Part shown: one piece after another, positions 41,532-51,804 of the stretch
Position numbering within the stretch: the first letter of the stretch is position 1
Layout of the letters: each line of letters opens with the position of its first letter
NCBI RefSeq assembly: GCF_037890695.1
Contig: NZ_CP149571.1
Location: 1,580,001-1,644,000, forward strand
Source: Aeromonas jandaei
GTDB lineage: Bacteria > Pseudomonadota > Gammaproteobacteria > Enterobacterales > Aeromonadaceae
Reading direction: 5' to 3'
Length of the DNA: 64,000 nucleotides
Notes under the pieces: model-generated
What the model was told of the DNA's origin: nothing
Seen by the model: the letters and a program-made list of their open reading frames with translations, nothing else
Databases searched by the model: none
Program-made: the position numbers and the translations under genes

Positions 41532-41574
41532 GGAGATAGATCCAGAGATACAAAGTGGGCCCATGATACCCGAA

Positions 41575-41603
41575 GAAAAATGGGGCAGCCACAGGCTGCC
41601 CCA
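41575..41603 (-). terminator. Terminator of comEA-like gene
   Basis: A perfect 10-bp stem, tggggcagcc/ggctgcccca, with a 3-nt loop is followed on the minus strand by a T-run into the galU leader. Confidence 0.88.
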
Positions 41604-41626
41604 TTTGCACATGCAGTGCTCGGACG

Positions 41627-41947
41627 TTATTTGACGATGATCATGTCACGGTTGGCTTCCAGCGTGGCCGGGCCGATGCCGTTTACATCAACCAGTTGAT
41701 CAACCGAGGTAAATTTTCCCTGTTTTTCGCGATAGTCGACGATGGCTTGTGCCTTTTTGTCGCCAATCCCCTTGAGGTTGGTGAGCTCGGCAAGGGTTGC
41801 CGTATTGATATCCACTTTGCCGATCTCCTGCTTGGCGGCAACCGTGGTGGCCTGCTTCGGTGCGACCTTGTCTGCGGCCAGTGAGGGCAGGGTGAACAAC
41901 GGGAGGGCGGACAACAACATGATGATGGACAAGCTGTTTTTACGCAT
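41627..41947 (-). CDS. ComEA-type helix-hairpin-helix protein
   Basis: The 106-residue protein has a signal peptide ([19 protein letters not shown]) and a C-terminal HhH repeat: [20 protein letters not shown], then [19 protein letters not shown]. This is the single-domain YbaV/ComEA type that binds DNA in the periplasm. In competent species it helps draw DNA inward. No other competence genes are adjacent. Confidence 0.9.
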   Translation of the reverse strand: MRKNSLSIIMLLSALPLFTLPSLAADKVAPKQATTVAAKQEIGKVDINTATLAELTNLKGIGDKKAQAIVDYREKQGKFTSVDQLVDVNGIGPATLEANRDMIIVK

Positions 41948-42223
41948 TTCACACTTCCTTGTGGTGGGGGATTCGTATGGATGATTAACCAGATTTGGAA
42001 GGTGTGACGGCTGTCATTTTTTACAGGTATTGCTAGTGGGTTGCTTTGCTATAAGAGATGGCAGTTTTCGACTAACGATAAGATATATAAAGACTTTTAT
42101 TGGTACATACAAAATGGAAAGTATTGTGTGACAGGGAGCGTAGCGCTCATCGTGTTCTCACACTTTTATCTGTCTGCTCCTGAATCTTCGGTTGCTTATG
42201 CTGCCTTCAGACAAATTCCCAAC
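41948..42223. other. AT-rich intergenic gap with a terminator-like hairpin
   Basis: This gap upstream of the comEA-like gene is clearly poorer in GC than its surroundings. At 42126-42163 an outer stem, gtgtga/tcacac, encloses an inner stem, gagcg/cgctc. It is followed on the plus strand by ttttat, the form of an intrinsic terminator. A TATAAG box lies at 42050-42055 without a convincing -35. An 82-codon frame here (42041-42289) has no ribosome site or recognisable sequence. It could hold a small RNA; nothing is proved. Confidence 0.4.
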
Positions 42224-42257
42224 AAAAAAGGCTGCTCACCTTGGGTGAGCAGCCTTT
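42224..42257 (-). terminator. Terminator of ackA-pta
   Basis: The stem aggctgctcacc/ggtgagcagcct is followed on the minus strand by six T, just after the pta stop. Confidence 0.9.
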
Positions 42258-42285
42258 GTGATCGGTTTTTTCAGGTGGATGCTGA

Positions 42286-44467
42286 TTAGGCTTGTTCGTC
42301 AGCCTGAGCAGCCTGGATACCGGTCAGGGCGATGGTGTAGACGATGTCGTCAACCAGGGCGCCGCGGGAGAGGTCGTTGACCGGCTTGCGCATGCCTTGC
42401 AGCATCGGGCCGATGGAGACCAGGTCCGCGGAACGCTGTACCGCCTTGTAGGTGGTGTTACCGGTGTTCAGGTCAGGGAAGACGAACACGGTAGCTTTAC
42501 CGGCAACCGGTGAGTTCGGTGCTTTGGACTTGGCCACGTTCTCCATGATGGCCGCGTCGTACTGCAGCGGGCCGTCGATGATGAGGTCGGGGCGCTTGGC
42601 CTTGGCCAGCTCGGTCGCTTCACGCACTTTCTCTACATCGGCACCGGCGCCAGAGGTACCGGTAGAATAGGAGATCATGGCGACGCGCGGCTCGATGCCG
42701 AACGCGGCTGCGGAGTCGGCGGACTGGATGGCGATCTCGGCCAGCTGTTCGGCAGTCGGATCCGGGTTGATCGCGCAGTCACCGTAGACCAGCACCTGGT
42801 CAGGCAGCAGCATGAAGAAGATGGAGGAGATCAGGGAAGAGCCCGGAGCGGTCTTGATGATCTGCATCGGCGGACGGATGGTGTTGGCAGTGGTGTGCAC
42901 CGCGCCGGATACCAGGCCGTCAACTTCATTGCGCTCCAGCATCATGGTGCCCAGTACCACGTTGTCTTCCAGCTGCTCGCGGGCAACCACTTCGGTCATG
43001 CCCTTGTTCTTGCGCAGCTCGACCAGACGCGGCACATAGCGCTCGCGCACAACGGCCGGATCGATGATCTCGACGCGATCGGTCAGAACAACACCCTGCT
43101 GTTCGGCAACACGACGGATCTCTTCCGGGTTGCCCAGCACTAACCGGACGGGCAATGCCACGCTCGGCACAGATGGCGGCAGCCTTGATGGTGCGCGGCT
43201 CGTCGCCTTCCGGCAGCACGACACGTTTGTTGGCCTGACGGGCCAGCTCGGTCAGCTGATAACGGAATGCCGGCGGGCTCAGACGACGGGAACGGGTAGA
43301 GCTGATGGTCAGCGACTCGATCCAGTGTTTGTCGATGTGGCCAGCGACGTAGTCCTGTACCAGTTCGATACGCTCGCGGTCATCTTCCGGAATATCGACG
43401 TTGAAGTTCTGCAGGCTGACGGCGGTCTGCCAGGTGTTGGTACCGGTCATCATGATCGGCAGGCCGGTGGCCATGGCCTGTTGGCACAGCGCCATTACCT
43501 GCGGCTCCGGATGATAGTTACCGGTCAGCAGCAGGGCGCCCAGCTTGACGCCGTTCATGGCGGAGAGGCAGGCAGAGACGATGACGTCAGAGCGATCGCC
43601 AGAGGTGACCAGCAGGCTGCCCGGACGGAAGTGCTCGACCATGTTGTGGATGGAGCGGGCACAGAAGGTCACGGTCTGCAGGCGACGGCTGTCCAGCTCA
43701 CCCTTGTGCAGGATCTTGGCGGCCAGATGCTTGGCGAGATCCTTGGCGCGCGGGGCGATCAGCTGGGTGTTCCAGGGGATGCAACCCAGGATGCGCAGCG
43801 GGCTCTTGCCAAACACTTGCAGCACTTCCAGGTTGTGGGCAGCGTCGGAAGCGTGGTGATGGGCTTCGAACATCTCGGTCAGGTCAGGGCGGGTTACGCC
43901 ATGCTCGTCAACCGGTGCGCCAACCTTGTTGATAACGCAACCAACGATGCGGGGGTTGTTGACACCACCGAAGTTGGAGCAGGCCAGTTCGATGCGCTCT
44001 TTCAGCTTCTGGCTGGAGTCATGGCCCGGGTGGGTCACGAATACCATGTCGGCATCCAGCGCCTTGGCAACGTCGTAGTTCAGCTTGTTGGCAAAGGGCT
44101 GCTTGTCGGTCGGCACCATACCTTCGACAACCAGCACTTCGGCACCGCTGGCTTTTACGTGCTCTTCGAAACGGGCAACGATCTCTTCCAGCAGGATGTC
44201 GGTATTGCTGGAGCTGATCATGTTCTCGGCGTAGGAGAGGGTGAAGGGCTCGGGCGGATTGATGTTGGCAGCTGCGCGGATAACGGCGGTTGAGCGCTCG
44301 GCACCGGTTTCACCCGGACGCGGCTGGGCAACCGGTTTGAAGAAGCTGACATTGACACCGTGACGCTCCATGGCGCGAACAACGCCAAGGCTTACGGAAG
44401 TTACGCCGACACCAGTGCCGACCGGGATAAGCATAATAGTGCGTGCCACTTTATACCCCTTGTTCAT
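42286..44467 (-). pseudogene. pta: Phosphate acetyltransferase, frameshifted
   Basis: Pta converts acetyl-CoA to acetyl phosphate, the partner step to AckA. The first frame begins ARTIMLIPVGTGVGVTSVSL (P-loop-like N-terminal domain) and keeps the DRTGG middle domain, losing frame after [14 protein letters not shown] near 43141. The second frame resumes with [17 protein letters not shown] and runs through the catalytic PTA_PTB domain, including [20 protein letters not shown], to 42286. Dropping one A on the minus strand near 43141 gives GIARPVVLGNPEE and a protein of about 726 residues, close to the usual 714. As Pta matters for acetate metabolism, a sequencing error is quite possible. Confidence 0.9.
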
Positions 44468-44481
44468 TTTTTGGGATCAGG

Positions 44482-44507
44482 AAAAGGCCGCCCTGGTGGG
44501 CGGCCTC
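44482..44507 (-). terminator. Hairpin between ackA and pta
   Basis: The 8-bp stem ggccgccc/gggcggcc is followed on the minus strand by ttttcc. It lies between the two genes of one operon, so it is likely a partial terminator that lowers pta expression relative to ackA. Confidence 0.6.
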
Positions 44508-44522
44508 GAGTTACTGCGTCAA

Positions 44523-45725
44523 TTAAGCGCCGACCAGTTCCAGCGCGTCGTGGGCGATAACCCACTCTTCGTTGGTCGGGATTACCAGGGCCTTGGTAGA
44601 ACCAGCCTTGGTGATCTCGCCACCCTTGCCGAAACGAGCCTTCAGGTTGGCGTCGTGATCGACGTCAAAGCCCAGCAGACCCAGCTTGTTCAGGGTGATT
44701 TCACGGATCGGGGCGGAGTTTTCACCGATACCACCGGTGAAAACAACGGCGTCCAGACGACCGTCCATGGCGGCAGCGTAGGCGCCGATGTACTTGGCCA
44801 GGCGATAGCAGTAAACGTCCATAGCACGCTTGGCTTCTTCTTTGCTGTCGTAGTTGTCTTCAACAAAACGGCAGTCGGAGGTGACTTCGGTCAGACCCTG
44901 CAGGCCGGACTCTTTGGTCAGCATGGTGTTGATATCGGCCACGCTCATGCCCAGCTTGTCGTGCAGGAAGAAGATGATGGCCGGGTCCAGATCACCGGAG
45001 CGGGTACCCATCACCAGACCTTCCAGCGGAGTCAGGCCCATAGAGGTATCAACGGATTTGCCGTTCTTGATGGCGCAGACGGAACCGCCGTTGCCCAGGT
45101 GGCAGTTGATGATGTTCAGCTCTTCAACCGGCTTGTTCAGCTGCTTGGCAGCTTCCAAGCTGATGTAGTAGTGGCTGGTGCCGTGAGCGCCGTAGCGACG
45201 GATGCCGTTCTCTTTGTAGAGCTTGTACGGCAGGGCGTACAGGAAGGCTTCTTCCGGCATGGTCTGGTGGAACGCGGTATCGAAAACGGCCACGTTCTTG
45301 TCAGCCAGCGCCGGGAATACGCGGCGAGCTTCACGGATACCGATCAGGTGAGCCGGGTTGTGCAGCGGTGCGTACGGAACGGCGGCTTCGATGCCGGCGA
45401 TCACGTCGTCACAGATGACAACGGAAGAGGTGAAGCGCTCGCCGCCGTGAACAACACGGTGACCGATGGCGATCAGGTTCTTGGACAGTTCCGGGTTGAG
45501 CGGCAGGATCTTGTTGACGATGAAGTCCAGCGCTTCCTGGTGAGCGGCACCAGCGCCCAGATCGGCACTGCCTTTCTCGCCATTCAGTTTCCACTTGATG
45601 CGGGCGTCGTCGAGGTTGAAGCACTCGGCCAGGCCGGACAGCAGGTCATCACCGGTGGTTGCGTCAATGACAGCAAACTTCAGGGAAGAGCTGCCACAGT
45701 TAAGAACAAGAACCAGCTTACTCAT
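44523..45725 (-). CDS. ackA: Acetate kinase
   Basis: AckA makes ATP and acetate from acetyl phosphate. It has 400 residues, the family length. [18 protein letters not shown] is the N-terminal phosphate site, and [31 protein letters not shown] and [16 protein letters not shown] are the family signatures. The last covers ATP binding. It is first in the ackA-pta operon and divergent from yfbV, as in E. coli. Confidence 0.97.
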   Translation of the reverse strand: MSKLVLVLNCGSSSLKFAVIDATTGDDLLSGLAECFNLDDARIKWKLNGEKGSADLGAGAAHQEALDFIVNKILPLNPELSKNLIAIGHRVVHGGERFTSSVVICDDVIAGIEAAVPYAPLHNPAHLIGIREARRVFPALADKNVAVFDTAFHQTMPEEAFLYALPYKLYKENGIRRYGAHGTSHYYISLEAAKQLNKPVEELNIINCHLGNGGSVCAIKNGKSVDTSMGLTPLEGLVMGTRSGDLDPAIIFFLHDKLGMSVADINTMLTKESGLQGLTEVTSDCRFVEDNYDSKEEAKRAMDVYCYRLAKYIGAYAAAMDGRLDAVVFTGGIGENSAPIREITLNKLGLLGFDVDHDANLKARFGKGGEITKAGSTKALVIPTNEEWVIAHDALELVGA

Positions 45726-46020
45726 GAATAAATCCTATCGCAGATTGGGTTGTGTAGGCGGATGCGTTGGACGCCGGACGTCCAAAAACTTTCAACTTAT
45801 CCTTATGAGGGTTGGCAATCTGTTGCTTGCCCCTTGTATAGTGATACAAGACCCGAAATCCAGACGTCCCTGACAGGTCAATAGCAAGAAGCTTTTGACG
45901 CAAAAATGGGCGTACAAAGGATAACCCGATTGTTGAAAAATAACAAAGTCATCCTCAACCTTTGTTACTTTGCATCAAATTTTGTCGAGGTTTTGCCGTT
46001 AGTACGTTCAAAAAGCGCTC
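45726..46020. promoter_or_regulatory. Divergent control region between ackA and yfbV
   Basis: This stretch has no gene. It holds an inverted repeat cttgtat-agtg-atacaag (45833-45850), an operator-like palindrome, and TTACTTTGCATCAA (45965-45978), which matches an FNR half-site pattern at 8 of 10 defined positions. No promoter can be placed with confidence. Control by oxygen would suit fermentative ackA-pta, but that is inference. Confidence 0.4.
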
Positions 46021-46029
46021 GGAGGTAGT

Positions 46030-46470
46030 ATGAGCATGAACATTTTTGGAACTAAGTTACAGCAAGGCCGCCATTATATGACGCTTTGGCCGCGCCGTCC
46101 CGAGCTCAATTCGATGTTTCCTGAAAATCGGGTGATCAAGGCGACCGAATTCGCTCTCAAGGTGATCCCGGCGTTGGCGGTGCTGAGCGTGATGCTGCAG
46201 TTCCAGTTTGGCGAGCAGCACTACTGGCCTTCAGTCATCACTTCCGTGCTGTTTCTGCTCAGCCTGCCGCTGCAGGGTTACTACTGGCTTGGTCAGCGGG
46301 CCGACACCCGTTTGCCCCCGTCGCTGGCGAGCTGGTATCGGGAGATCAACGGCAAGATGAACGAGCAGGGGGTGCGCCGTCAGCTGGTTTCCCAGCCCCG
46401 CTATGAAGAGCTTGCCGATACCCTCAAGGCTGCGTTTCAGCAGCTCGATAAATCCTTTCTCTACGAATAA
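46030..46470 (+). CDS. yfbV: UPF0208 membrane protein YfbV
   Basis: The 146-residue protein has two hydrophobic segments (VIPALAVLSVMLQF and SVITSVLFLLSLPLQGYYWL). It is conserved beside ackA in enterics. The sequence WPRRPELNSMFPENRVI and the tail YEELADTLKAAFQQLDKSFL fit that family. The ribosome site ggagg precedes the ATG. Function is not established. Confidence 0.9.
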   Translation: MSMNIFGTKLQQGRHYMTLWPRRPELNSMFPENRVIKATEFALKVIPALAVLSVMLQFQFGEQHYWPSVITSVLFLLSLPLQGYYWLGQRADTRLPPSLASWYREINGKMNEQGVRRQLVSQPRYEELADTLKAAFQQLDKSFLYE

Positions 46471-46484
46471 CCCGATTCAAACGT

Positions 46485-46512
46485 AAAAAAGGCGCCAGTG
46501 GCGCCTTTTTTG
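46485..46512. terminator. Bidirectional terminator between yfbV and yfbU
   Basis: The stem ggcgcca/tggcgcc is flanked by a six-base A-run and a T-run and serves two convergent genes. Confidence 0.88.
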
Positions 46513-46530
46513 TTGTCTGGTGGCCAGCAA

Positions 46531-47031
46531 TCAGGCAGCCAGCACTTTGCGGATCTCCTGGATGGAGAGCTTGTACTGACGTGGACATTGGCGCCATACA
46601 GTCAGCATCCGCTGGTACTTGTCGCGCATGGCGATGTCGCTGGAGAGCTCGTCGCACGGGCACTTGAGCTCGGGGAAGCGCTTGTCCACTTCCAGCAGGA
46701 AGCAGACATAGTCGGCCAGCTCCCGCTCCTGACTGCGGCTGTAGCCGTTGAACTCCAGCCGGCTGGCGTTGATCTCGCCCTGATCGGCTGCATCCAGATT
46801 ACCCCATGAGATGGCCAGCGCGTGGTGCAGCTCCAGGGTATCGATCACCTCCTGGCAGGTCGCCAGATCCAGATGGCCGAAGCTCTTCTCCAGCTCGAGG
46901 ATTTGCAGGCAATAGCCGCGCTCGATGATGGTGCTGGCACGCTGGTAGAAGTCCGCTTTCTCCGGATTGAGTTTTGCCAGAATTTCGTACTGGTTGCTCA
47001 GGATCAAACGCTCTGTGTTGCTCATGTTCAT
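46531..47031 (-). CDS. yfbU: UPF0304 family protein YfbU
   Basis: The 166-residue protein starts MNMSNTERLILSNQYEILAK, like the E. coli start MEMTNAQRLILSNQYKMM as I recall it. It has the TIIERGYCLQILELEKSFG block. It is a soluble helical protein of unknown function, next to yfbV-ackA as in E. coli. Confidence 0.92.
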   Translation of the reverse strand: MNMSNTERLILSNQYEILAKLNPEKADFYQRASTIIERGYCLQILELEKSFGHLDLATCQEVIDTLELHHALAISWGNLDAADQGEINASRLEFNGYSRSQERELADYVCFLLEVDKRFPELKCPCDELSSDIAMRDKYQRMLTVWRQCPRQYKLSIQEIRKVLAA

Positions 47032-47151
47032 GGGATATCTCGCTGGAAGATGATTCTGAGGTCACGTTAACCCATATATAAAATGAATTTTTTGATCTGG
47101 GCGGGGGAGTTGGTGAGAAAAATCTTCAGGCAAAAGGTGGCTTACCAGAAC

Positions 47152-47172
47152 AAAAAAGCCTGCGTGGCAGGC
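47152..47172 (-). terminator. Terminator of bcp
   Basis: The stem gcctgc/gcaggc with a GTG-type loop is followed on the minus strand by six T. Confidence 0.82.
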
Positions 47173-47194
47173 CTTTCAATAAGACAGGCGGGGA

Positions 47195-47659
47195 TTATCC
47201 CTTGAGGAAATCCAGTACCACCTGATGGTGATCGCTGGTCTTGAACTTGTCGAAGTGGTGGGCAATCTTGCCCTCTTCGTCGATCAGGAAGCTCTGGCGG
47301 TGAATACCGTCATACTCCTTGCCCATGAACTTCTTCGGACCCCAGACGCCAAAGGCATCGGCGACGGCGTGATCCTCATCGGCCAGCAGGGTGAAGTTGA
47401 GCTGATCGCGCTCTTCGAACTTTTTCAGGCGCTTGGCCGGATCCGGGCTGATACCAAGCACCACCACATTGAGGGCAGCCAGCTCGGCGTTGACATCGCG
47501 CAAGCTGCAGGCCTGGGTGGTGCAGCCGGGGGTCATCGCCTTGGGATAGAAGTAGACCAGCACTTTTTTGCCGCGCAGGGAGGAGAGTTGCAGCGGATTG
47601 CCGTTCTGGTCGGGCAAAGTGAAGTCGGGGGCGGGGCTGCCAGCTTGTAATGGTTGCAT
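47195..47659 (-). CDS. bcp: Thiol peroxidase of the BCP/PrxQ type
   Basis: This 154-residue peroxiredoxin reduces hydrogen peroxide and lipid hydroperoxides. The active region KAMTPGCTTQACSLRD has the peroxidatic Cys46 and a second Cys51 five residues on, the intramolecular partner of BCP enzymes. LGISPDPAKRLKKF and YDGIHRQSFLIDEEGKI follow. It sits beside gcvR, as in enterics. Confidence 0.95.
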   Translation of the reverse strand: MQPLQAGSPAPDFTLPDQNGNPLQLSSLRGKKVLVYFYPKAMTPGCTTQACSLRDVNAELAALNVVVLGISPDPAKRLKKFEERDQLNFTLLADEDHAVADAFGVWGPKKFMGKEYDGIHRQSFLIDEEGKIAHHFDKFKTSDHHQVVLDFLKG

Positions 47660-47680
47660 GGGGTCTCCTTGAGTGAGTGC

Positions 47681-48214
47681 TCAGGCGTGTTTGCGATTGA
47701 CGATAAACTCGAACGATTCTGCGCCCAGTTCACGACAGAATCCGGCGAAGGCGGTCTGCGACCGTTCAACCTCTCCCTCTTTGGCCAGATTGAGCTGGAA
47801 GCTCATCTTGAGCAGGTTGAACGGCTGCTGTTCCAGGGTCATGGATTGCATCGCCTGAATGTTCCAGCCATGTTCGCTGAAGAACTGGGTGCACTGGCTT
47901 ACGATGCCCGGCTCGTCACGGATCAGGATCCCGACGCTGGCGCTCACGTCATACTGGAGCGACTGGTGGCGCTCGGTGCGCTTCATCATGGTGATGAGGT
48001 CCCACTCCTGGCTGCGCAGGGGGAGGCTGATCTCGAGTTGCATCATGCTGTTCCAGTCGCCCGAGAGCAGCATGATAAATGTGAATTCATTGCCGAAGAT
48101 GCCAAGACGGCTGTCCACAATGTTGCAACCACAGCTACTGACGTGACGGGTCACTTCATTGACGATGCCAGGCCTGTCCGTGCCGATGGCCGTTACGACC
48201 AGATAGTGAGTCAT
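47681..48214 (-). CDS. gcvR: Glycine cleavage system transcriptional repressor
   Basis: Starting at the ATG at 48214 (MTHYLVVTAIGTDRPGIVNE) gives 177 residues with two ACT domains (residues about 4-75 and 95-165). GcvR binds glycine and GcvA and holds the glycine cleavage operon off. It is divergent from dapA, the known arrangement, and is followed by bcp. Confidence 0.92.
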   Translation of the reverse strand: MTHYLVVTAIGTDRPGIVNEVTRHVSSCGCNIVDSRLGIFGNEFTFIMLLSGDWNSMMQLEISLPLRSQEWDLITMMKRTERHQSLQYDVSASVGILIRDEPGIVSQCTQFFSEHGWNIQAMQSMTLEQQPFNLLKMSFQLNLAKEGEVERSQTAFAGFCRELGAESFEFIVNRKHA

Positions 48215-48418
48215 AAATCTTCTCTCGTCCGTTATGTATCTTGAAAGCCGCACAGGATTGCCGATTTTCGGGCTGTTGATGGCCCGCCGCGAGGTGCTCC
48301 CCCGACTCTCATTTATTGCTTTTTGTGGCCGATGGTATCACGGCTTGTCCCCTCTCTCCCTTGTTTTTCAAAGGGGGCAGCTTTACCATTACGGCCCTGA
48401 AAATCGGGAGAAATATCC

Positions 48419-49306
48419 ATGTTGCGCGGTAGTATTGTTGCCCTCGTTACCCCTATGCTGGCTTCAGGTGAAGTCGATTGGGCCAGTCTGGCCAAGCTGG
48501 TCGAGTATCATGTCAGCGCCGGAACCAGCGCCATTGTCGCGGTTGGTACCACAGGGGAGTCGGTGACCCTGAGCGAGCAAGAGCACATTGCCGTCGTTGA
48601 AAAGACCGTTGAATATGCTGCCGGTCGCATTCCTGTCATTGCAGGCAGTGGCTCCAACAATACTGCCCACGCCATCGAACTGAGCAAACGCCTGGCCAAA
48701 ACCGGCGTGGTTGCTGGTCTCTCGGTGACCCCTTACTACAACAAACCCACTCAGGAAGGTCTCTATCGCCACTATTGTGCGATCGCCGAGGCTAGTGGTC
48801 TGCCCCAAATTCTTTATAATGTGCCCGGTCGCACCTGCTGTGACCTCAAACCGGAGACCGTGGCCCGTCTGGCCAAGGTGCCCGGTATTATCGGCCTGAA
48901 AGAGGCAACCGGCGATTTGAGTCGCACCCCGCTGCTGCGCGAGCTGTGCGGGCCGGATTTTGCGCTCTACAGTGGCGACGATGCCACTGGCTGTGATTTT
49001 ATGCTGCAAGGCGGTGATGGTGTCATTTCGGTCACCACCAATATTGCAGCGGCCCAGATGGCCGACATGTGTCGTGCTGCGCTGGCCGGTGATGCCGGTC
49101 TGGCCCACGATATCAACAATCTCTTGATGCCGTTGCACAAGACTCTGTTCTGCGAACCGAGCCCCACCCCGGTGAAATGGGCCTGTGCCCAGCTGGGATT
49201 GATTGCAACAGCAACCTTGCGTCTGCCGCTGGTTGAACTCTCTCCCGAGGGTGAACAGCAGATGGCGCGAGCACTGACCACTGCGGAGTTGATGGCGAGT
49301 GTTTAA
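48419..49306 (+). CDS. dapA: 4-hydroxy-tetrahydrodipicolinate synthase
   Basis: DapA condenses pyruvate with aspartate semialdehyde in lysine and diaminopimelate synthesis. It has 295 residues. [14 protein letters not shown] is the substrate loop. Tyr133 lies in [12 protein letters not shown] and the Schiff-base Lys161 in [11 protein letters not shown]. Its last eight bases overlap the bamC start. Confidence 0.97.
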   Translation: MLRGSIVALVTPMLASGEVDWASLAKLVEYHVSAGTSAIVAVGTTGESVTLSEQEHIAVVEKTVEYAAGRIPVIAGSGSNNTAHAIELSKRLAKTGVVAGLSVTPYYNKPTQEGLYRHYCAIAEASGLPQILYNVPGRTCCDLKPETVARLAKVPGIIGLKEATGDLSRTPLLRELCGPDFALYSGDDATGCDFMLQGGDGVISVTTNIAAAQMADMCRAALAGDAGLAHDINNLLMPLHKTLFCEPSPTPVKWACAQLGLIATATLRLPLVELSPEGEQQMARALTTAELMASV

Positions 49307-50423
49307 ATCAAATGGAAAGGGAAATAGTGCCCGTCTGGTGCTGACTGTTGCGACCGCCGCCGTGCTGGCCGCGTGCAGCACGCCCCAGGATCGCAAAATG
49401 GCCAACCGCGACTTCGGTTATGAAGATGCCCGCCTCGAGGGCCGTGCATTCCTGATCCCGTCAGGATTGAGCGCCCCCGCCTTCAACAGCCAGTTCGATA
49501 TTCCGCCGTTGCCCGAGAGCAGCCGTGACGGTGCCCTCGGCGCCAAGATCGACGTGCGTCCTCCCGCCCAGCTGCTGACTGTGGTGCCGGGTAGCCAGGT
49601 TGTACAGAATGCCAGTGAACCGACCATCGCCTACTATGCCCTGAGTACCAGCCAGAGCGTGGAGCGCGACACCTGGTCGTTCCTGATGAACTTCCTGGCC
49701 AAGTACAAGGTCACCACCGAGAAGCTGGACCAGCAGGCCGGCGTGCTGCAGACCGGCTGGTTTGACAACACGGTCGCCCTCGATGGCTGGGGTGAAGATG
49801 ACGATGATTTCAAAATCCGTCAGCGTTACCAGTTCACCGTTCGCAACGACGAGGCGCGCCATGCCGTCAACATGTCGGTACGGGTACTGGATCACGAAGA
49901 GAGCTTCGATGGCGAGACCACTACCCAGCTGAGCCCGGCTGAAGCGCAGCGTTATGCCGTGCGGGTGCTCAACCAGTTCTCTCTCTATTACGACAGCCAG
50001 CTCAAGTCCCGCGAACAGCACAAGTCCAACGAGGGCATGGGGCTGGAACTGGGTCTGGACAACAACGAGCTGAGCGCCTGGATTGCCGATGGCTCCTTCG
50101 AGCAGGTATGGCGCCGTCTCAACCAGGTGCTGCCGGGCTACGGCTTCGTCATTAAGGATACCCAGCAGTCGCTGGGCTGGATCGACGTCGAGTATGAAGC
50201 CCCGTCCGCCGAGTTCTGGAAGGCGAAAGGGAGCGAGCCGTTCAAACTGGAAGAGGAGAAGTATCGCTTCCAGCTGGGTGAAATGGCCGGAGGCAAGACC
50301 TCCATCACCCTGTTCGACAAGGACAAGAAGCCGGTGTCGTCCGGGGTTATCTCCCAGATGTACATCAGCATGTCCGAGGCGTTTGCCAAAGGACTGGCTG
50401 CACAGGCAGCAAAATCAGAATAA
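49299..50423 (+). CDS. bamC: Outer-membrane assembly lipoprotein BamC
   Basis: This component of the BamABCDE beta-barrel assembly machine has 374 residues and a GTG start overlapping dapA. The signal peptide ends in lipobox LAAC with Cys26. An N-terminal unstructured part (the BamD-binding segment) is followed by two helix-grip domains, with [20 protein letters not shown] and [20 protein letters not shown]. The order dapA-bamC-purC is conserved. Confidence 0.94.
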   Translation: MFKSNGKGNSARLVLTVATAAVLAACSTPQDRKMANRDFGYEDARLEGRAFLIPSGLSAPAFNSQFDIPPLPESSRDGALGAKIDVRPPAQLLTVVPGSQVVQNASEPTIAYYALSTSQSVERDTWSFLMNFLAKYKVTTEKLDQQAGVLQTGWFDNTVALDGWGEDDDDFKIRQRYQFTVRNDEARHAVNMSVRVLDHEESFDGETTTQLSPAEAQRYAVRVLNQFSLYYDSQLKSREQHKSNEGMGLELGLDNNELSAWIADGSFEQVWRRLNQVLPGYGFVIKDTQQSLGWIDVEYEAPSAEFWKAKGSEPFKLEEEKYRFQLGEMAGGKTSITLFDKDKKPVSSGVISQMYISMSEAFAKGLAAQAAKSE

Positions 50424-50426
50424 ATA

Positions 50427-50452
50427 CAGGGGCCTTGTGCCCCTGTTTTTTT
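50427..50452 (+). terminator. Terminator after bamC
   Basis: The stem caggggc/gcccctg with a 5-nt loop is followed by seven T. Confidence 0.9.
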
Positions 50453-50582
50453 ATCTCTGCACAGCTGGCGAGCCACTCAATGTGGATACCGGCGTGCAGG
50501 GCATGGATTGATTACCCCCAACGAGAGCGGAGCTTGCGGCTTCTCTCTTATTACCCCCCACAAACAGGAAGTGTTATTAGCC

Positions 50583-51686
50583 ATGAGTCTTGCAGACCAA
50601 GTATTGGCGGTGAATGACGATTTGCCGATCCGTACCGATAAGCCTGTCCATTCCGGTAAAGTGCGTAGCGTCTACTGGTTGACCGCCGCAGACAGCGCCC
50701 GTCTCATTCGCGAGAAGGGTTATGACGTGCCAGCGGATGCGCCGCTTGCCATCATGGTGATCAGCGACAGGATCTCTGCCTTCGACTGCATCTGGCAAGG
50801 TGTGAACGGGCTGAACGGCGTACCGGGCAAAGGGGCGGCGCTCAACGCCATCTCCAGCCACTGGTTCAAGCTGTTCAAGGAGAAGGGGCTGGCCGACAGC
50901 CACATTCTCGACATCCCGCACCCCTTCGTCTGGATCGTGCAAAAAGCCCGTCCGGTGATGATCGAGGCGATCGCCCGCCAGTACATCACAGGTTCCATGT
51001 GGCGTGCCTACAAGGATGGCGAACGCGAGTTCTGCGGCATCACCCTGCCGGAAGGGCTCAAGAAGGATCAGAAGCTGCCGGAGATCCTCATCACCCCCTC
51101 CACCAAGGGCGTGCTGAAAGGACTGGATGGCGTGCCGGAAGCCGATGACGTCAACGTCTCCCGTGCCGATATCGAACGCCACTACAAGGGCTTCAACTTC
51201 AGCAAGCCGGCCGATATCGACCGCTACGAAGTGCTGCTCAAAGAGGGCTTCAACGTCATCAGCGACGCGCTGGCCGAGCTGGATCAGGTGTTCGTCGATA
51301 CCAAGTTCGAGTTTGGCTACGTCCACGATGCCGCCGGCAACGAAAAGCTCATCTACATGGATGAAGTGGGTACCCCCGACAGCTCCCGCATCTGGGATGG
51401 CGCCGCCCTGCGCGACGGCCAGATCGTCGAGAAGTCGAAAGAGGGTTTCCGTCAGTGGCTGCTCAACCACTTCCCGGATCCGGACATCCTGCTCAACAAG
51501 AACCGCATGCCGGAACGCTTCGCCCTGGCCCGCGACAACAAGCTGCCGACCGAAGTGATGATGGATATCTCCAGCACCTACGTCGGGATCGCCGAGAAGA
51601 TCATCGGCCACAAGCTGGAGCTGTCGGCCAACCCGAAGCAGGAGATCATTGATATCCTGCGTGCGCAGTACGGTCTGATCGACTAA
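50583..51686 (+). CDS. purC: Phosphoribosylaminoimidazole-succinocarboxamide synthase (long form)
   Basis: PurC joins aspartate to CAIR in purine synthesis. The ATG at 50583 has aggaag upstream and gives 367 residues, the longer type found in Vibrio and Shewanella rather than the 237-residue enteric form. [25 protein letters not shown] and [19 protein letters not shown] are the ATP and substrate sites. It follows bamC but after a terminator, so it probably has its own promoter in 50453-50582. Confidence 0.95.
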   Translation: MSLADQVLAVNDDLPIRTDKPVHSGKVRSVYWLTAADSARLIREKGYDVPADAPLAIMVISDRISAFDCIWQGVNGLNGVPGKGAALNAISSHWFKLFKEKGLADSHILDIPHPFVWIVQKARPVMIEAIARQYITGSMWRAYKDGEREFCGITLPEGLKKDQKLPEILITPSTKGVLKGLDGVPEADDVNVSRADIERHYKGFNFSKPADIDRYEVLLKEGFNVISDALAELDQVFVDTKFEFGYVHDAAGNEKLIYMDEVGTPDSSRIWDGAALRDGQIVEKSKEGFRQWLLNHFPDPDILLNKNRMPERFALARDNKLPTEVMMDISSTYVGIAEKIIGHKLELSANPKQEIIDILRAQYGLID

Positions 51687-51756
51687 GGGTTGCGCTCTTT
51701 TTTGCCATCAGGAAACAAACGTTTGCCGATGATGAAGAAGAGACCCAGAGAAACAG

Positions 51757-51787
51757 ACGGGCCCCATTGCGGGGCCCGTTTTATTTT
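51757..51787 (+). terminator. Terminator after purC
   Basis: The stem acgggcccc/ggggcccgt with a short loop is followed by ttattttc. Confidence 0.87.
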
Positions 51788-51804
51788 CTGTCCGGGTGTG
51801 GCGA

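Noticed and set aside
42041..42289. An 82-codon plus-strand frame in the AT-rich gap
   Set aside because: It has no ribosome site, overlaps the pta terminator and the pta 3' end, and reads like random sequence.
45965..45978. FNR-like site TTACTTTGCATCAA upstream of yfbV and ackA
   Set aside because: Only one half-site is perfect, and its spacing to a promoter is undefined. Kept only as a note in the intergenic entry.
51716..51725. Palindrome caaacgtttg, resembling a PurR half-site core, near purC
   Set aside because: It lies downstream of purC and not before any start codon, and flanking PurR consensus positions do not match well.
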